From: Natrialba asiatica DSM 12278
Lineage (GTDB): Archaea > Halobacteriota > Halobacteria > Halobacteriales > Natrialbaceae
Direction of reading: 5' to 3'
Length of the DNA stretch: 64,000 nt
NCBI RefSeq assembly: GCF_000337555.1
Contig: NZ_AOIO01000011.1
Span: 21,784 to 85,783 of the forward strand
Each line of letters starts with the position of its first letter. The first letter of the stretch is position 1. Below the pieces are notes generated by a model. The model was not told the origin of the DNA and did no database searches. It was given only the letters and a program-made list of their open reading frames with translations. Shown here in pieces: positions 17,757 to 27,492 of this stretch. The position numbers and the translations under genes were made by a program.

Positions 17757-18383
17757 TTACTCGGCGGCTGCGGCCGGCAGGACCGCGTCGTCGTTCTCGA
17801 AGAACGCCAGGCCGTGAATCCGGCTATCCGTCGTCAACTCCGGATGGAACGCCGTGCCCACGACGGGCCCGTCTCGAACCGCGACCGGCCGCCCGTCCCA
17901 CGTCGCCAGCACGTCGACCGCCGCTGAACTCGCATCGTCGATCGCGGGTGCACGGATGAATACTGCCGGGAACGGCGCATCGTCCGTGAGTCCCTGCACG
18001 TCGAGCGGGGCCTCGAAACTGTCCGCCTGGCGGCCGAAGGCGTTTCGCTCGACTGTGACGTCGATCAGCCCGAGTTCATCCACGCGGTCGTCACCGGCGT
18101 CGGTTGCGGCGACGATCAGTCCGGCGCAAGTGGCAAACAGGGGTTTGCCCGCGGCGACGTGAGCTTCGATTTCGGCGGCGATCCCTTCGTCGCGGAGCAG
18201 TCTGGAGATGGTCGTCGATTCGCCGCCGGGCAGTGCGAGCACGTCGCAGTCGGGGACGGTTCCAGCGGTACGGATCTCCTTGACATCGATCGTCCTGTCG
18301 TGAGCCGCGGCCGCACGTTCGATCGCGGCTGCGTGTTCTGCAACGTCGCCCTGAACGGCGACGACGCCGGCGCGCAGTGTCAT
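17757..18383 (-). CDS. pdxT: Pyridoxal 5'-phosphate synthase glutaminase PdxT
   Basis: A 208-residue class I glutamine amidotransferase that supplies ammonia to PdxS for PLP synthesis. The start MTLRAGVVAVQGDVAEH, the oxyanion segment LALPGGESTTISRL, the nucleophile region FATCAGLIVAA (Cys about 84) and the His of GTAFHPELTTD are all present. A frame continues upstream of 18383 but is not conserved. The catalytic Cys lies in TCAG, as in other PdxT. pdxS is not in the window. Confidence 0.95.
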   Translation of the reverse strand: MTLRAGVVAVQGDVAEHAAAIERAAAAHDRTIDVKEIRTAGTVPDCDVLALPGGESTTISRLLRDEGIAAEIEAHVAAGKPLFATCAGLIVAATDAGDDRVDELGLIDVTVERNAFGRQADSFEAPLDVQGLTDDAPFPAVFIRAPAIDDASSAAVDVLATWDGRPVAVRDGPVVGTAFHPELTTDSRIHGLAFFENDDAVLPAAAAE

Positions 18384-18481
18384 AGCCGGGCCTACGAAGA
18401 CCGGAGTCAAAAAGGACGCGACGCGCCGATTCGATCGCTGGCCGAACGGCGTCGCGAGAGAAGCGTCTGCCCCGCCGAGAC

Positions 18482-18643
18482 TTACGAGACGAGCGTCAGA
18501 AGTTGGATGAGGACGCCGATCATGACGCCCGTCGCGATAACCGTCTTCGGGTCGATGAGAATTGCGTTCGAGTCCTCGGAGTCGAAGTAGCGGACGAGTC
18601 CGGCGCTGGACATCAGCCCACCGGTGTTCTGTCCTTTGTCCAT
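18482..18643 (-). CDS. secG: Preprotein translocase subunit Sec61-beta
   Basis: A 53-residue protein reading [20 protein letters not shown], then [20 protein letters not shown] and a single C-terminal transmembrane helix. This is the archaeal Sec61-beta (SecG-equivalent) subunit of the protein-conducting channel, of normal length. It lies about 100 bases upstream of pdxT on the same strand. Confidence 0.92.
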   Translation of the reverse strand: MDKGQNTGGLMSSAGLVRYFDSEDSNAILIDPKTVIATGVMIGVLIQLLTLVS

Positions 18644-18873
18644 ACTCGGCTGTACGGGTTCCCGGAACTAAACCTTTCGACTCTCGGAGTGGCCCGGCCG
18701 ACCGGCAGTCCGCTCGCTCGTTCTGTGTCATACGGTCATCGCAGTCCGCTGTCCTGCAATCGAACAGCAATGCCGTCCGGCGGCAAATTCACCTGCCGCA
18801 GTACGGAGAGCCGGCAAGCGACTACGACTGGGAAACCCTTATGCGCCGCGCGTGGCAACTAGCGCTGAACCGT

Positions 18874-19143
18874 ATGACTGTCACGCTCAAGGATTTCTAC
18901 GCGGACTGGTGTGGTCCCTGCAAGACACAGGACCCCATCCTCGAAGAACTCGAAGACGACTGGGACGGCCGGTTCGATGTCGAGAAGGTAAACGTAGACG
19001 AACAGCAAGACGTCGCCAACGAATACCAGGTACGATCGCTGCCGACGCTCATCATCGAGAACGACGACGGTATCGTCGAGCGTTTCGTCGGTGTCACCCA
19101 GCGCGGGGATCTCGAGGACGCCCTCGAATCTGCGGGCGCGTAA
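18874..19143 (+). CDS. Thioredoxin-family protein
   Basis: An 89-residue minimal thioredoxin: MTVTLKDFYADWCGPCKTQD carries the CGPC redox site at residues 13-16, and the cis-proline is in VRSLPTLIIEN. The short length, lacking the first strand and helix of classical thioredoxin, is common in archaea. It should act as a cytosolic disulfide reductase. The start at 18874 is supported by a TATA-like ccttatg about 35 bases upstream (18836-18842); the frame continues upstream without conserved sequence. Confidence 0.92.
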   Translation: MTVTLKDFYADWCGPCKTQDPILEELEDDWDGRFDVEKVNVDEQQDVANEYQVRSLPTLIIENDDGIVERFVGVTQRGDLEDALESAGA

Positions 19144-19344
19144 GCGCGGTTTCTGCAGTTCTTCGGTTTCAATCCGGTAGCAGCGGCTACATCGCGCTGT
19201 GTGTTTCTCCCTGCAACCACTTCGACGCGAGTGAAATGCGCCACAGACTACTGCGGGTGCCTTATACAGACTGCTGTCAGTCAATTCCGGCGCGCCCGCA
19301 GGACGGACTCCGAGTGTGCCGGGAACTCGGTACAGCGGACCGCA

Positions 19345-20016
19345 TCAGACCCACTTGACGCCGACGTCGTGCAGTTCGTCGTTGTGTTTCGCGATGTTGA
19401 TGACCAGCGGCGTCACGCTTTCGACCTCCGCGGCGTTCGCGAGCGGCCCCGCATCGAGTGCGCGCAGTCCGTCAATCTCGCTCGCGAGCGACCGAACGGT
19501 CTCCTTTGCGCTGTCGTCGTCCCCGACGAGGAGCGTATCGAGATCGAGTTCCGCGGAGAGATCCGCGAGTTTGCCGGCGGCGAGGTTATGGAACGCACCG
19601 ATGACGGGGACCTCATCGGGTGCGCGCTGGGCGACGAGTTCACTGACGCTGCCGGCACCCGGCGGGTGGTAGTGCATGCCGTCTTCGTCGCCTTTCATAC
19701 CGACGGCGGGGGTGACCAGGATGGTGTCGGCATCGAGGACGCCATCGATGGCATCGACGGTATCACCGGCGTAGTAGGGTGGGACGCTGAGGATGGTAAC
19801 GTCGGCGCGATCCGCGGCCATCTCGTTGTCGAAGCCGCTGATGTCGGGATCGTCGACGGCGTGTGAGTCGAGTTCGGCTTTGTAGTCGTCGACGGCGTCG
19901 CGGGCCTTTTCGGGGTCGCGGGAGCCGACGAGGAGTTCGTGATCCGTATCGCGAGCAAAGCGGAGTGTGAGACCTTCGCCGATGTCGCCGGTTCCGCCGA
20001 GGAGTGCGATTCGCAT
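19345..20016 (-). CDS. npdG: NADPH-dependent F420 reductase
   Basis: A 223-residue enzyme that transfers hydride between NADPH and coenzyme F420. The N-terminus MRIALLGGTGDIGEGLTLRF carries the Rossmann loop, followed by GSRDPEKARDAV and the family segments ILSVPPYYAGDTV, AVGMKGD and GAFHNLAAGKLAD. The ATG at 20016 is chosen over 20037 because the Rossmann strand should begin at once. No other F420 genes are nearby. Confidence 0.93.
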   Translation of the reverse strand: MRIALLGGTGDIGEGLTLRFARDTDHELLVGSRDPEKARDAVDDYKAELDSHAVDDPDISGFDNEMAADRADVTILSVPPYYAGDTVDAIDGVLDADTILVTPAVGMKGDEDGMHYHPPGAGSVSELVAQRAPDEVPVIGAFHNLAAGKLADLSAELDLDTLLVGDDDSAKETVRSLASEIDGLRALDAGPLANAAEVESVTPLVINIAKHNDELHDVGVKWV

Positions 20017-20168
20017 GCGTCTCACTCGTGGGGGCACTCGAATAAAGGGTCGGGGGGCGGTGTATCTCGCCGGAAGTGGTTCGCTAATTGATCCGTCATC
20101 CGAGAGCGGGTTCGTCGGATGACCAGTCGTCCGGTTTCGCTACGGCGGCGGGCCATTGCGGTGAACTC

Positions 20169-21614
20169 TCAGGCGAGCACGCGAACCGTCGTCTCGGCGG
20201 CGTCGGCGTCGCTAACGACGCGGACGGGGAACTGCTCGTTCCGAGCGGTTGGATAGGTTTCGTAGCCGAGATGCAACTCCCGGCGTTCGCCGCCCGCAAG
20301 CGTTACCGACCGACGCTCGACGACCGTCGGATCGTGGCCAACGACGAGTTCAACGATCGTCGTTCGCGTTTCGGAGCCGCCGTTCCGGGCGGTTGCAGTG
20401 ACGGCGAGGAACTCGCCCGCGTCGACCGGCGAGTTCGTTTCCTGGATCGAGACGGCGATGCCGTCGGCTCCGCTTCCGTCGGCTCCGTCGTCGCCCCCGC
20501 TTCGCGCGTCGAGTTCCCAGCGGGATTCGAGCGCGGTGACCGTCCCGTCGGTGCAGATCACCCACGGGAGGACGGTACAGGTGTGACAGCCCGACGAAAG
20601 CGAGATCGTCGCGGTGTCGCGCGTCCCCTCGAGTTCGGTCACGTCGAGGATGACGTCGGACTGGGTGAGCCACCAGACGACGCTGTCGAGGCTCCCGTCC
20701 GGATCGGTGGCGAGGAGTTCGAACTCGGTCGACGTCGCCGGGGAGATCGGAACGACCTGCTCGCGCGGCCGCACGCCCTCGACGGTCGGCGGTGCAGCCC
20801 CGCCGTCGGTTACGTCCACGCGCCAGCGGGCCGCGTACGTCTCCCGACTCGGCTCCGCGATCGGTGCCGTGCCCGGCAAGACGGCCGCCGTCACGTCGTG
20901 CGTTCCGCTCGACTCGAACTCGTGCCACCGGTAGTGCGCCCCGCGTTCGGCGTAGTAGGTCGACGCCCAGGGCCCGCCGACGCCGCCGCCGATCAGTTCC
21001 CCGTCGACCCACCAGACGGTCCGCTGTGAGGCGTTCGGATCGATAGCTTCGGCCTCGAACAGCACTGCCGCCCCCGGCTGCACGGCGAGTTCACCGGTCG
21101 GCCGCGCGGCTGGCACCGACGAGGCGGCGGCGACGCCGACGCGGCGGTCCGACGACTGCCCGCCCGCTGCAACCCGAATCGTGAACTCGTCGTTTCGGGG
21201 CACGGGATGGGTGTAGAACCCCTGCCGGATCGTTCTGGTCCGGCCGGCCTCGATGGTCAGCCTGCGGCGCGAGACGCGCGTTTCGTCGTCGCCGACGAGC
21301 AGCGAGGCCTCGGTCCGGATCGCGTCCGTCCCGGTGTTCTCGAGCGCGGTCGTCACCCGCAGGTACTCGCCGGCGGGCAGCGGCGCGTTCGTTTCGGTGA
21401 TCGAGACGCGGAGTTCGTCCTGCGTTTGTGCCTGCGCCTGCTCCCGCGCTCGGGGTTGTGGTTGTGGTTGTGGTCGTCTCCGCCCTCCCCACTCACCGGT
21501 ACCCACCGATCCGCCCGATCCCGACCCGTCGCCCCGCCGCGTGCCCGCGAGCGCCGGGGCGAGCACGACGCCCGGGGCCGTCCGCAACAGTCTGCGTCGC
21601 GTCGGTCCAGTCAT
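20169..21614 (-). CDS. Tat-exported protein with two CARDB-like domains
   Basis: A 481-residue protein starting MTGPTRRRLLRTAPGVVLAP, a twin-arginine signal. After a Pro-Gln and Ala-Gln repeat linker come two related beta domains of about 95 residues, at about 62-160 (RVSITETNAPLPAGEYLRVT) and about 385-481 (AVSIQETNSPVDAGEFLAVT). Both keep TNxPxxAGE and the YxTxPxxRNExFxxRV ending, like CARDB adhesion-type domains. Between them lies a central region of about 220 residues with PKD-like character. It is probably an extracellular or surface-bound protein; ligand unknown. The repeat linker is encoded by hexanucleotide repeats at about 21425-21475. Confidence 0.8.
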   Translation of the reverse strand: MTGPTRRRLLRTAPGVVLAPALAGTRRGDGSGSGGSVGTGEWGGRRRPQPQPQPRAREQAQAQTQDELRVSITETNAPLPAGEYLRVTTALENTGTDAIRTEASLLVGDDETRVSRRRLTIEAGRTRTIRQGFYTHPVPRNDEFTIRVAAGGQSSDRRVGVAAASSVPAARPTGELAVQPGAAVLFEAEAIDPNASQRTVWWVDGELIGGGVGGPWASTYYAERGAHYRWHEFESSGTHDVTAAVLPGTAPIAEPSRETYAARWRVDVTDGGAAPPTVEGVRPREQVVPISPATSTEFELLATDPDGSLDSVVWWLTQSDVILDVTELEGTRDTATISLSSGCHTCTVLPWVICTDGTVTALESRWELDARSGGDDGADGSGADGIAVSIQETNSPVDAGEFLAVTATARNGGSETRTTIVELVVGHDPTVVERRSVTLAGGERRELHLGYETYPTARNEQFPVRVVSDADAAETTVRVLA

Positions 21615-21726
21615 CGACTGAACTCGCGGTGATCGCGGGAAAAACCGCGGTGATCGTTGCGGTCTCAACGTCGTGTTAGCGGTCTCGGTGACGGACTATC
21701 GTCCCGAATCCGAACGTACCGGCGGC

Positions 21727-21984
21727 CTACGGGGCCTCGTCCTCGTCCGGATTCATCGCGGCACCGAGGCCGCTGTCGTAGGCGTCCCGGTTCTCGACTT
21801 CCCGGAGCCGCTGCTCGACGCGGGTTACCAGTTCGGTGCGCCGGTCCTCGTCGGTATCGGGGTCGTTGCCGAGGGCCTGCAGGTCCTCGCGGGCCGTCCG
21901 GAGGACCGAGAGCGCCTCCTCGTCCTCGAGTTCGGTTGCGCGATCGAGTTGCCGCGCGATGTCGTCGAGCGTGGTGTCGGTCAT
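21727..21984 (-). CDS. Small helical haloarchaeal protein (DUF7553-like)
   Basis: An 85-residue acidic, helical protein, MTDTTLDDIARQLDRATELE, with heptad-like pattern suggesting a coiled coil. It resembles small haloarchaeal DUF7553 proteins of unknown function. The ATG at 21984 is favoured over one 11 codons upstream. It follows the FAD-Rieske gene (22036-23658) on the same strand with a 51-base gap and may be cotranscribed. Confidence 0.72.
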   Translation of the reverse strand: MTDTTLDDIARQLDRATELEDEEALSVLRTAREDLQALGNDPDTDEDRRTELVTRVEQRLREVENRDAYDSGLGAAMNPDEDEAP

Positions 21985-22035
21985 CGTGGTCGGTCGTTTG
22001 ACGGCCAGGATGTTCATACCCGGCCTCGATGGAAC

Positions 22036-23658
22036 TCACTCCCGTTCGAGTTCGTCGGCTGCGTTCGACAGCCCCTCGTTCGCCGGTCCTTCCAGCAGGT
22101 CCCCGTCCGGTGCGAACCGCGAGCCGTGGCAGGGGCAGTCCCAGCTACATTCGCCGTCGTTCCACTCGACGAGACAGTACATGTGCGTACAGACGGCCGA
22201 CGTCGTGTGAAGCTCGCCGTCGGCGTCTCGCGCGCAGGCGACGGGCGTCCCTTCGCGGCGGATCACCGTCCCCTCGCCGGGATCGAGTTCGAGCGATCCG
22301 GACGCGAGCATCGTCCGGAGCCAGTCGGTCGCGAGTTCGCTCATCGCGTCGACGTTCTCGGTGACGGTCTTCCCAGCCGAGGGCTTCGGCGTGAACCGAA
22401 GCGGATCGAACAGCTTCCGCTCCGGCGGTTTCTGCCCGTCGGTGAGGGTAGCAAGCAACCGGCCGGCGGCGACGCCGTTGGTCATGCCCCAACCGCCAAA
22501 TCCGGTCGCGACGAAGACGTTCGGCGTGCCGGCACCGGCGCGACCGACGAACGGCACTCGATCGACCGGCTTGTAGTCCTGGTTCGACCAGCGGTACGCG
22601 ACGGCTTCGACGGGGAACCGCTCGCGGGCCCACTCGAGGAGCCGCCGGTAGCGGTCGACGGTCGAGCCGCCCTGGCCGGTCTTGTGGTTCTCCCCGCCGA
22701 CCAGCAGGAGTTCGTCCTCGTCGCCGCGATAGGTTCGTACCGAGCGGTAGTTGTCGCCGCTTCGGTAGTACATCCCGTCCGGCGGGTCCCCGTCGAGTCG
22801 AAGCGCGAGCACGTAGGACCGCTTCGGGTGCATCCGCGCGAAGTACCCCGCGCGGTCGAGAATCGGAAATCCGGTCGCGAGAACAACCTGCTCGGCAGTC
22901 ACCGACGCCGCTTCGGTCCGGACCTGACACGGCGTTCCCGGTTCGACGGCCGTGACGCGGGTCCGTTCGAATACCCTGGCCCCGTCGTCCTCGCGGAGCA
23001 CGTCCGCGATTTCGAGAAGATACCGGCGCGGGTGAAACCACGCCTGCTCGTCGAACCGCACCGCGGCCTGTGCCCGCTCGAACGGCGGCACCGACGTGAC
23101 GAGCGTCGCCGGGAGCCCCGCATCCCGCGCCGCATCGGCTTCGCGCTCGAGTTTGTCGCGACTGTCTCCGTACAGGTACGACGGCTGGCGCTCGAACCCG
23201 CAGTCGATTCCGAACTCGTCGATCCGTCGCTCGACCGCGTCGATCGCGTCCTCCTGTACCGTCGCGTACTGCTTTGCCGCCCGCCGGCTGAACTCGCGGC
23301 GCAAGTGGTCGTAGATCGCCCCGTGCTGGCTCGTCAACTTCGCCGTCGACTTGCCCGTGATCCCCGCCGAGACGCGGTCTCGTTCGAGCACGGCGACCGT
23401 CTTCCCCCGCTCGCGCAGTTCGAGCGCCGTCGAAAGGCCGGCGATTCCCGCGCCGACGACCGCCACGTCGACCGTTCGGTCGGCCGTGAGCGAGCGCTCG
23501 CCACCGCCGCGCTCCGAGTCGCGGTCCGGTTTCGCTTCGGGCGGCTCCGCGAGCCAGAGTGCGGTCGGCTCGCCTGGCAGGCCGGGGTCGCACGAAAAGC
23601 GGTCGTCGGCGGAACCTGGATCGGGATTGCGGTCAGAGCTGGAATCGGGAGCAGTCAT
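22036..23658 (-). CDS. FAD-dependent oxidoreductase with C-terminal Rieske [2Fe-2S] domain
   Basis: A 540-residue two-domain enzyme. After an acidic head of about 60 residues, the DAO-type FAD domain starts at VDVAVVGAGIAGLSTALELR. The C-terminal 100 residues are a Rieske domain with the two ligand motifs CTHMYC and CPCHGSRF. This fusion occurs in bacteria and archaea (YhfW-type); substrate is not known. The start is an ATG at 23658. Confidence 0.92.
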   Translation of the reverse strand: MTAPDSSSDRNPDPGSADDRFSCDPGLPGEPTALWLAEPPEAKPDRDSERGGGERSLTADRTVDVAVVGAGIAGLSTALELRERGKTVAVLERDRVSAGITGKSTAKLTSQHGAIYDHLRREFSRRAAKQYATVQEDAIDAVERRIDEFGIDCGFERQPSYLYGDSRDKLEREADAARDAGLPATLVTSVPPFERAQAAVRFDEQAWFHPRRYLLEIADVLREDDGARVFERTRVTAVEPGTPCQVRTEAASVTAEQVVLATGFPILDRAGYFARMHPKRSYVLALRLDGDPPDGMYYRSGDNYRSVRTYRGDEDELLLVGGENHKTGQGGSTVDRYRRLLEWARERFPVEAVAYRWSNQDYKPVDRVPFVGRAGAGTPNVFVATGFGGWGMTNGVAAGRLLATLTDGQKPPERKLFDPLRFTPKPSAGKTVTENVDAMSELATDWLRTMLASGSLELDPGEGTVIRREGTPVACARDADGELHTTSAVCTHMYCLVEWNDGECSWDCPCHGSRFAPDGDLLEGPANEGLSNAADELERE

Positions 23659-23735
23659 GGGACTGACGCGGGCTACACCGACGACGGCTAAAAAACGGGC
23701 GTGCGAGCGTGCTGGCCCGCTCGTGGAGTCGGCGA

Positions 23736-24662
23736 TTACGCCCCGAGTAGCGCCGGCAGGTCGTTCACCGATTCGAGGACGGCCGACGCGTTCTCCGCTT
23801 CGTACTTCCGTCGCCCGTCATCGCCGGTGAGACCGCCCGTCAGGACGCCGATACCGTGGTACTCCCGTGTGGCGTCCGCTTCGTTCGCGTTCGTCGCCGT
23901 TCTGATATCGTCGAGCGTATCGCCGGCGAAGACAACGCGTTCGGCGTCGAACCGATCGGCCAGCGTCGTCAGCGCCCGCGGGTGCGGCTTGCCCTCCTCC
24001 CAGTCGTCCATCGTAAACCGGTGCTCAACGGAAATCTCGTCCGCCAGCCCGACCCGATCGAGCGCGAGTTCGGCTTCGGCTTCCGGTCGCCCGGTCAGCA
24101 CGCCGACCGCGCCGTCGTACGCGTCGACGAGCCAGTCGCGGGTCTCCGCCGACAGCAGTACCGGTTCGTCGTGGATGAACCCGGCCTCGTCGGCGAGTTC
24201 GGCGTCCGGTTCGCCGCCCTCGAGTGCGCGGTAGAGTTCGGTGCCGAGATACTGTTGCTGGAAGACGTCTCGAAGCCGCTCGCGGTCCCAGCGGCTCGTC
24301 ACGCGCTGGGTTGCACGTGCGCCGATGCCGTCTCGGACGACGGTTTCGGCCGCTTCGAGGCCGCCGCCCTCGGCGGCGATGGCGTCGGTGAACTCGCCGA
24401 TCGACGCGTCGTAGCCCTCGCTCGTCGCGAGAACGTAGAGCGCCGCGGCGTGTGCGAGTTCCCAGTCGTTGTTGAATCCGCCGGCGTCTTTGAACTGCTG
24501 GATATCCGCTTTACGGATCGTCCGGTCGTAGACGAACTCGACGGACTCGACGATCGCGCGCCGGTAGGACTCGGCCACGTCGACGAGCACGCCGTCGATG
24601 TCGAGGACGACGGCGTCTGCGGCGAGGGTGGCCGTGTCGGTCGCGGTTGCGTGCTCGGTCAT
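23736..24662 (-). CDS. HAD-superfamily hydrolase, TIGR01548 type
   Basis: A 308-residue phosphatase-like protein. HAD motif I is [12 protein letters not shown] (about residue 20), motif [15 protein letters not shown], motif III KPHPRAL and motif [14 protein letters not shown], with a large helical cap between I and II. The subfamily (TIGR01548) is common in haloarchaea; its substrate is unknown. The start [10 protein letters not shown] at 24662 is favoured because upstream codons are basic and unconserved. Confidence 0.9.
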   Translation of the reverse strand: MTEHATATDTATLAADAVVLDIDGVLVDVAESYRRAIVESVEFVYDRTIRKADIQQFKDAGGFNNDWELAHAAALYVLATSEGYDASIGEFTDAIAAEGGGLEAAETVVRDGIGARATQRVTSRWDRERLRDVFQQQYLGTELYRALEGGEPDAELADEAGFIHDEPVLLSAETRDWLVDAYDGAVGVLTGRPEAEAELALDRVGLADEISVEHRFTMDDWEEGKPHPRALTTLADRFDAERVVFAGDTLDDIRTATNANEADATREYHGIGVLTGGLTGDDGRRKYEAENASAVLESVNDLPALLGA

Positions 24663-24730
24663 ACGCGCTCGAACGGGCCGGCGGGAATAAAGGCGGTCGG
24701 ATTCGGCCGGCGCGACGGACCGGCCCGCGC

Positions 24731-25396
24731 TCAAAGCAGCGGCGTGCCAGCGACGGCGAACGCGACGAGCAACAACGCGATCGCGTAGAGTACGTCCGCC
24801 CACAGCCACGAGAGCACGTTCGCGACGTAGATCACGAGGATGACCGGAACCCCGATCAGGACGAGCGGCGACCGTCGCCACTTGGCCCGTGCGTGCGCCC
24901 AGAGCGCGTTCGCATCGCCGGTGCTCGGAAACGCCTGCATACCGACTGCGAGCCCGAGCCAGCCGAGGGCGGCCATGCCGATCAGCATCTCCCGGGAGAC
25001 GCCCGCCGGATCAATCGCGGGGAACCCGCCGCCCGTCGGCGACACGACACCGGTCCCCGTCGCGAGTTCGGCGAAGGCGAGACAGGCGGCGAGCGCCGCG
25101 ACGGTGTTGACGAGAAACGGTGCGACGCCGATGAGGAAGGCGTCGCGGTACCGGTCCGGTTGTTCGTGGCGGACGTAGCCGGCGGGGTCGCCGAGGCGAA
25201 AGTAGACGACCTCGTGGACGCGGACGCCGACGGCCCGGCAGGTTATCGCGTGGGCGAACTCGTGGACGACGACGCCGGGGGCGGTCGCGAGTTCGAGGGC
25301 GAACCACAGCAGTGTGCCGAAGCCGGCGATGACGGCCGCGAGAACGGCGGTGACGAGCAGTGTTGCGAGGATGGAGAGGACGGTATCGGGGAGCAC
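24731..25396 (-). CDS. Integral-membrane zinc metallopeptidase (M50-like)
   Basis: A 221-residue membrane protein with about six helices. The zinc-binding motif HEFAH lies in [19 protein letters not shown] (about residue 44), at the end of a transmembrane helix, as in intramembrane M50 proteases. A third ligand is not obvious, and no classical NPDG motif is seen. Likely role: cleavage of a membrane protein, target unknown. Same strand as the HAD gene, 68 bases upstream of it. Confidence 0.82.
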   Translation of the reverse strand: MLPDTVLSILATLLVTAVLAAVIAGFGTLLWFALELATAPGVVVHEFAHAITCRAVGVRVHEVVYFRLGDPAGYVRHEQPDRYRDAFLIGVAPFLVNTVAALAACLAFAELATGTGVVSPTGGGFPAIDPAGVSREMLIGMAALGWLGLAVGMQAFPSTGDANALWAHARAKWRRSPLVLIGVPVILVIYVANVLSWLWADVLYAIALLLVAFAVAGTPLL

Positions 25397-25432
25397 GCGT
25401 CGGTTCGAAGAAACGTCCTCGGTGCTGTTAAT

Positions 25433-25819
25433 TCATGCGTCTCGGCTCGACTCGCGGTGCGTGCTCACGTACAGCGTTCCGGACCGGATGGGCTGCCGTT
25501 CGACCGGAATCGCCGGTTGGTCGCCGCCGAGCGTCGTAAAGAGGAAGGCCGCGTCGGCGGCGCGGGCAACGTCTCGGGCCGGCCGGTGCAGTTCGGGCGG
25601 CAGGTTCCGGGCGTAGATCGCGTCCGCGTCGGCGTAGATCGATGGCTCGGGGTCGACGATGTCGTCTCGGACGAACTGAACTCGTTCGGGAACGTCTCGC
25701 TGATAGATATCCGTCGCCGTGACGGCGTGGCCCCGTTCCGCCAGCGTCGCCGCCAGCTCGGTTCGCCGGCCGATCCCCACCTCGACGAGTCGGTCGTCTG
25801 CTGCGAGGATAGTTGTCAT
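25433..25819 (-). CDS. UPF0146 family protein
   Basis: A 128-residue protein (MTTILAADDRLVEVGIGRRT); an in-frame start at 25849 would add ten residues. It looks like a reduced methyltransferase fold: GIGRRTELAATLAERGHAV as the glycine loop, then TATDIYQRDVPERVQFVRDD and DAIYARNLPPELHRP. This is the UPF0146 family, archaeal and uncharacterised; whether SAM is bound is unknown. It is divergent from amzA. Confidence 0.88.
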   Translation of the reverse strand: MTTILAADDRLVEVGIGRRTELAATLAERGHAVTATDIYQRDVPERVQFVRDDIVDPEPSIYADADAIYARNLPPELHRPARDVARAADAAFLFTTLGGDQPAIPVERQPIRSGTLYVSTHRESSRDA

Positions 25820-25888
25820 CGTCGGTAGATTTCGCCGAGTGTGGCCCATGGCGGGACGTTTATGACCGAAGCGACCATAGCGTTTGTC

Positions 25889-26410
25889 ATGCTCGTCGAC
25901 ATCGTGCCGGTCGGCAACGTCCCCGCAGCGGTCAAACGGGCAGCGTCCTCGGCCTTACGATCGGTCTACGACTGCGACGTTTCGGTCACCGATTCCCAGC
26001 CAGTGCCGGGCGGGGCGTACGACTCCGGGCGCGATCAGTATTCCGCAGAGGCGTTCATCCAACTCGCAGAACGCGTCGGCCGCGGGGGGAAAAACATCGC
26101 AGTCACGCCACACGATCTCTTCTACCGCCGCCGGAACTACGTCTTCGGACTCGCCTATCTCGACGGCAGCGGTAGCGTCGTCTCGACCTATCGACTGCAA
26201 ACCTCGAGCGACGGCGGCTTTTCGAACAAGAGCGCAGGCGAAATCTTCGAGAACCGCGTCCGCAAGGAAATCGTCCACGAAATCGGCCACACCTACGGGC
26301 TCGAACACTGCGACAACAACCGCTGCGTGATGAACTTCTCGCCGACCGTCCGCGAAGTCGACATCAAAGAAGAGAACCTCTGTGGCAGTTGTCAACGCTT
26401 CGTGCGTTGA
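25889..26410 (+). CDS. amzA: Archaemetzincin zinc protease
   Basis: A 173-residue metalloprotease. The catalytic zinc motif HEIGHTYGLEHC (His, Glu, His, His) is followed by the archaemetzincin-specific second zinc site with cysteines in NRCVMNFS and LCGSCQRFV. The start MLVDIVPVGNVPAAVKR (25889) matches the family; a longer frame from 25841 is open. Substrates are not known. Probably cytosolic since no signal peptide is seen. Confidence 0.94.
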   Translation: MLVDIVPVGNVPAAVKRAASSALRSVYDCDVSVTDSQPVPGGAYDSGRDQYSAEAFIQLAERVGRGGKNIAVTPHDLFYRRRNYVFGLAYLDGSGSVVSTYRLQTSSDGGFSNKSAGEIFENRVRKEIVHEIGHTYGLEHCDNNRCVMNFSPTVREVDIKEENLCGSCQRFVR

Positions 26411-26547
26411 ACCGGGTTTCCCGCTCTCGCTGACCGTCGTGTTGCTACCTCGCGAACTCGAGAGCGACAGCCGGCGACGATGAATCTTCTTACTGTCATT
26501 GAAATCGTTTGATTAAATACTCCGTTTCACATTACTGCAGCCAACTC

Positions 26548-27492
26548 ATGGCAGCAATCGAAACGAACGGAGTTTCGAAACGGTTCGACGAGACTCACGC
26601 CGTTCGAGATGTCGACCTTACCGTCGAGAGCGGCGAGGTGTTCGGCTTTCTCGGCCCGAACGGCGCGGGCAAGTCGACGACGATCAATATGCTTCTCGAC
26701 TTCGTGCGGCCGACGACCGGCGCTATCTCCATTCTGGGCGTCGATCCGCAGGAACAGCCCCGCGTCGTTCGCCGGCGTACCGGCGTGCTTCCGGAGGGGT
26801 ACGCCTTCTACGATCGCCTTCCGGGTCGCCGTCACGTCGAACTGGCCATCGACATGTACGAGAGCGATGACGATCCAATCGCCATCCTCGATCGTGTCGG
26901 CCTAACCGGTGACGAAGACACCGCCGTCGGAACCTACTCGAAAGGTATGCGCCAGCGCCTCGCTCTCGGTATCGCACTCGTCGACGACCCCGATCTGTTA
27001 ATCCTCGACGAGCCCTCCTCCGGCCTCGACCCGAACGGCATCAGAACGCTTCGAGAGATCGTCCGCGAGGAAGCCGACTACGGGACGACCGTCTTCCTCT
27101 CGAGTCACGTCCTCGACCAGGTCGAAGCCGTCTGCGACCGCGTCGCCATTATGAACGACGGCACCCTCCTGACCGTCGACACCGTCGACGGCCTCCGGGA
27201 CACCCTCGATCCGAACTCGACGCTCGTCCTCTCCGTCGATGCGGTCCCCGACTCGGCCCCGCAGCGCCTCGCCGAACTGGATCGCGTCGACGGCGTTGAC
27301 GTCGACTCGGCCAGCGAGGACCACGGCGGAACGATCTCTATCACCTGTACCGACTCCGGCGTCAAATCCGCCGCTATCGGCCGCGTGGAGGAGGCCGGAG
27401 CGACGGTCACTGACATCGGTGTCGAGGACTCCTCCCTGGAAGAACTGTTCGCAGCCTATACCGACTCCTCGTCCGACGGTGAGCGCCGATGA
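26548..27492 (+). CDS. ABC transporter ATP-binding protein
   Basis: A 314-residue ABC ATPase: Walker A GPNGAGKST (about 36), signature YSKGMRQRLALG, Walker B LLILDEPSSGLD and switch His in LSSHVLDQ. The C-terminal 80 residues form the accessory domain usual in ABC-2 export systems. The next gene overlaps it by four bases and encodes the permease. The start MAAIETNGVSKRF (26548) is preceded by AT-rich sequence. Cargo is unknown. Confidence 0.93.
   Translation: MAAIETNGVSKRFDETHAVRDVDLTVESGEVFGFLGPNGAGKSTTINMLLDFVRPTTGAISILGVDPQEQPRVVRRRTGVLPEGYAFYDRLPGRRHVELAIDMYESDDDPIAILDRVGLTGDEDTAVGTYSKGMRQRLALGIALVDDPDLLILDEPSSGLDPNGIRTLREIVREEADYGTTVFLSSHVLDQVEAVCDRVAIMNDGTLLTVDTVDGLRDTLDPNSTLVLSVDAVPDSAPQRLAELDRVDGVDVDSASEDHGGTISITCTDSGVKSAAIGRVEEAGATVTDIGVEDSSLEELFAAYTDSSSDGERR

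Noticed and set aside
21673..23691. 672-codon plus-strand open frame opposite the FAD-Rieske gene
   Set aside because: The minus-strand protein has intact FAD and Rieske motifs; the plus frame is only its antisense shadow.
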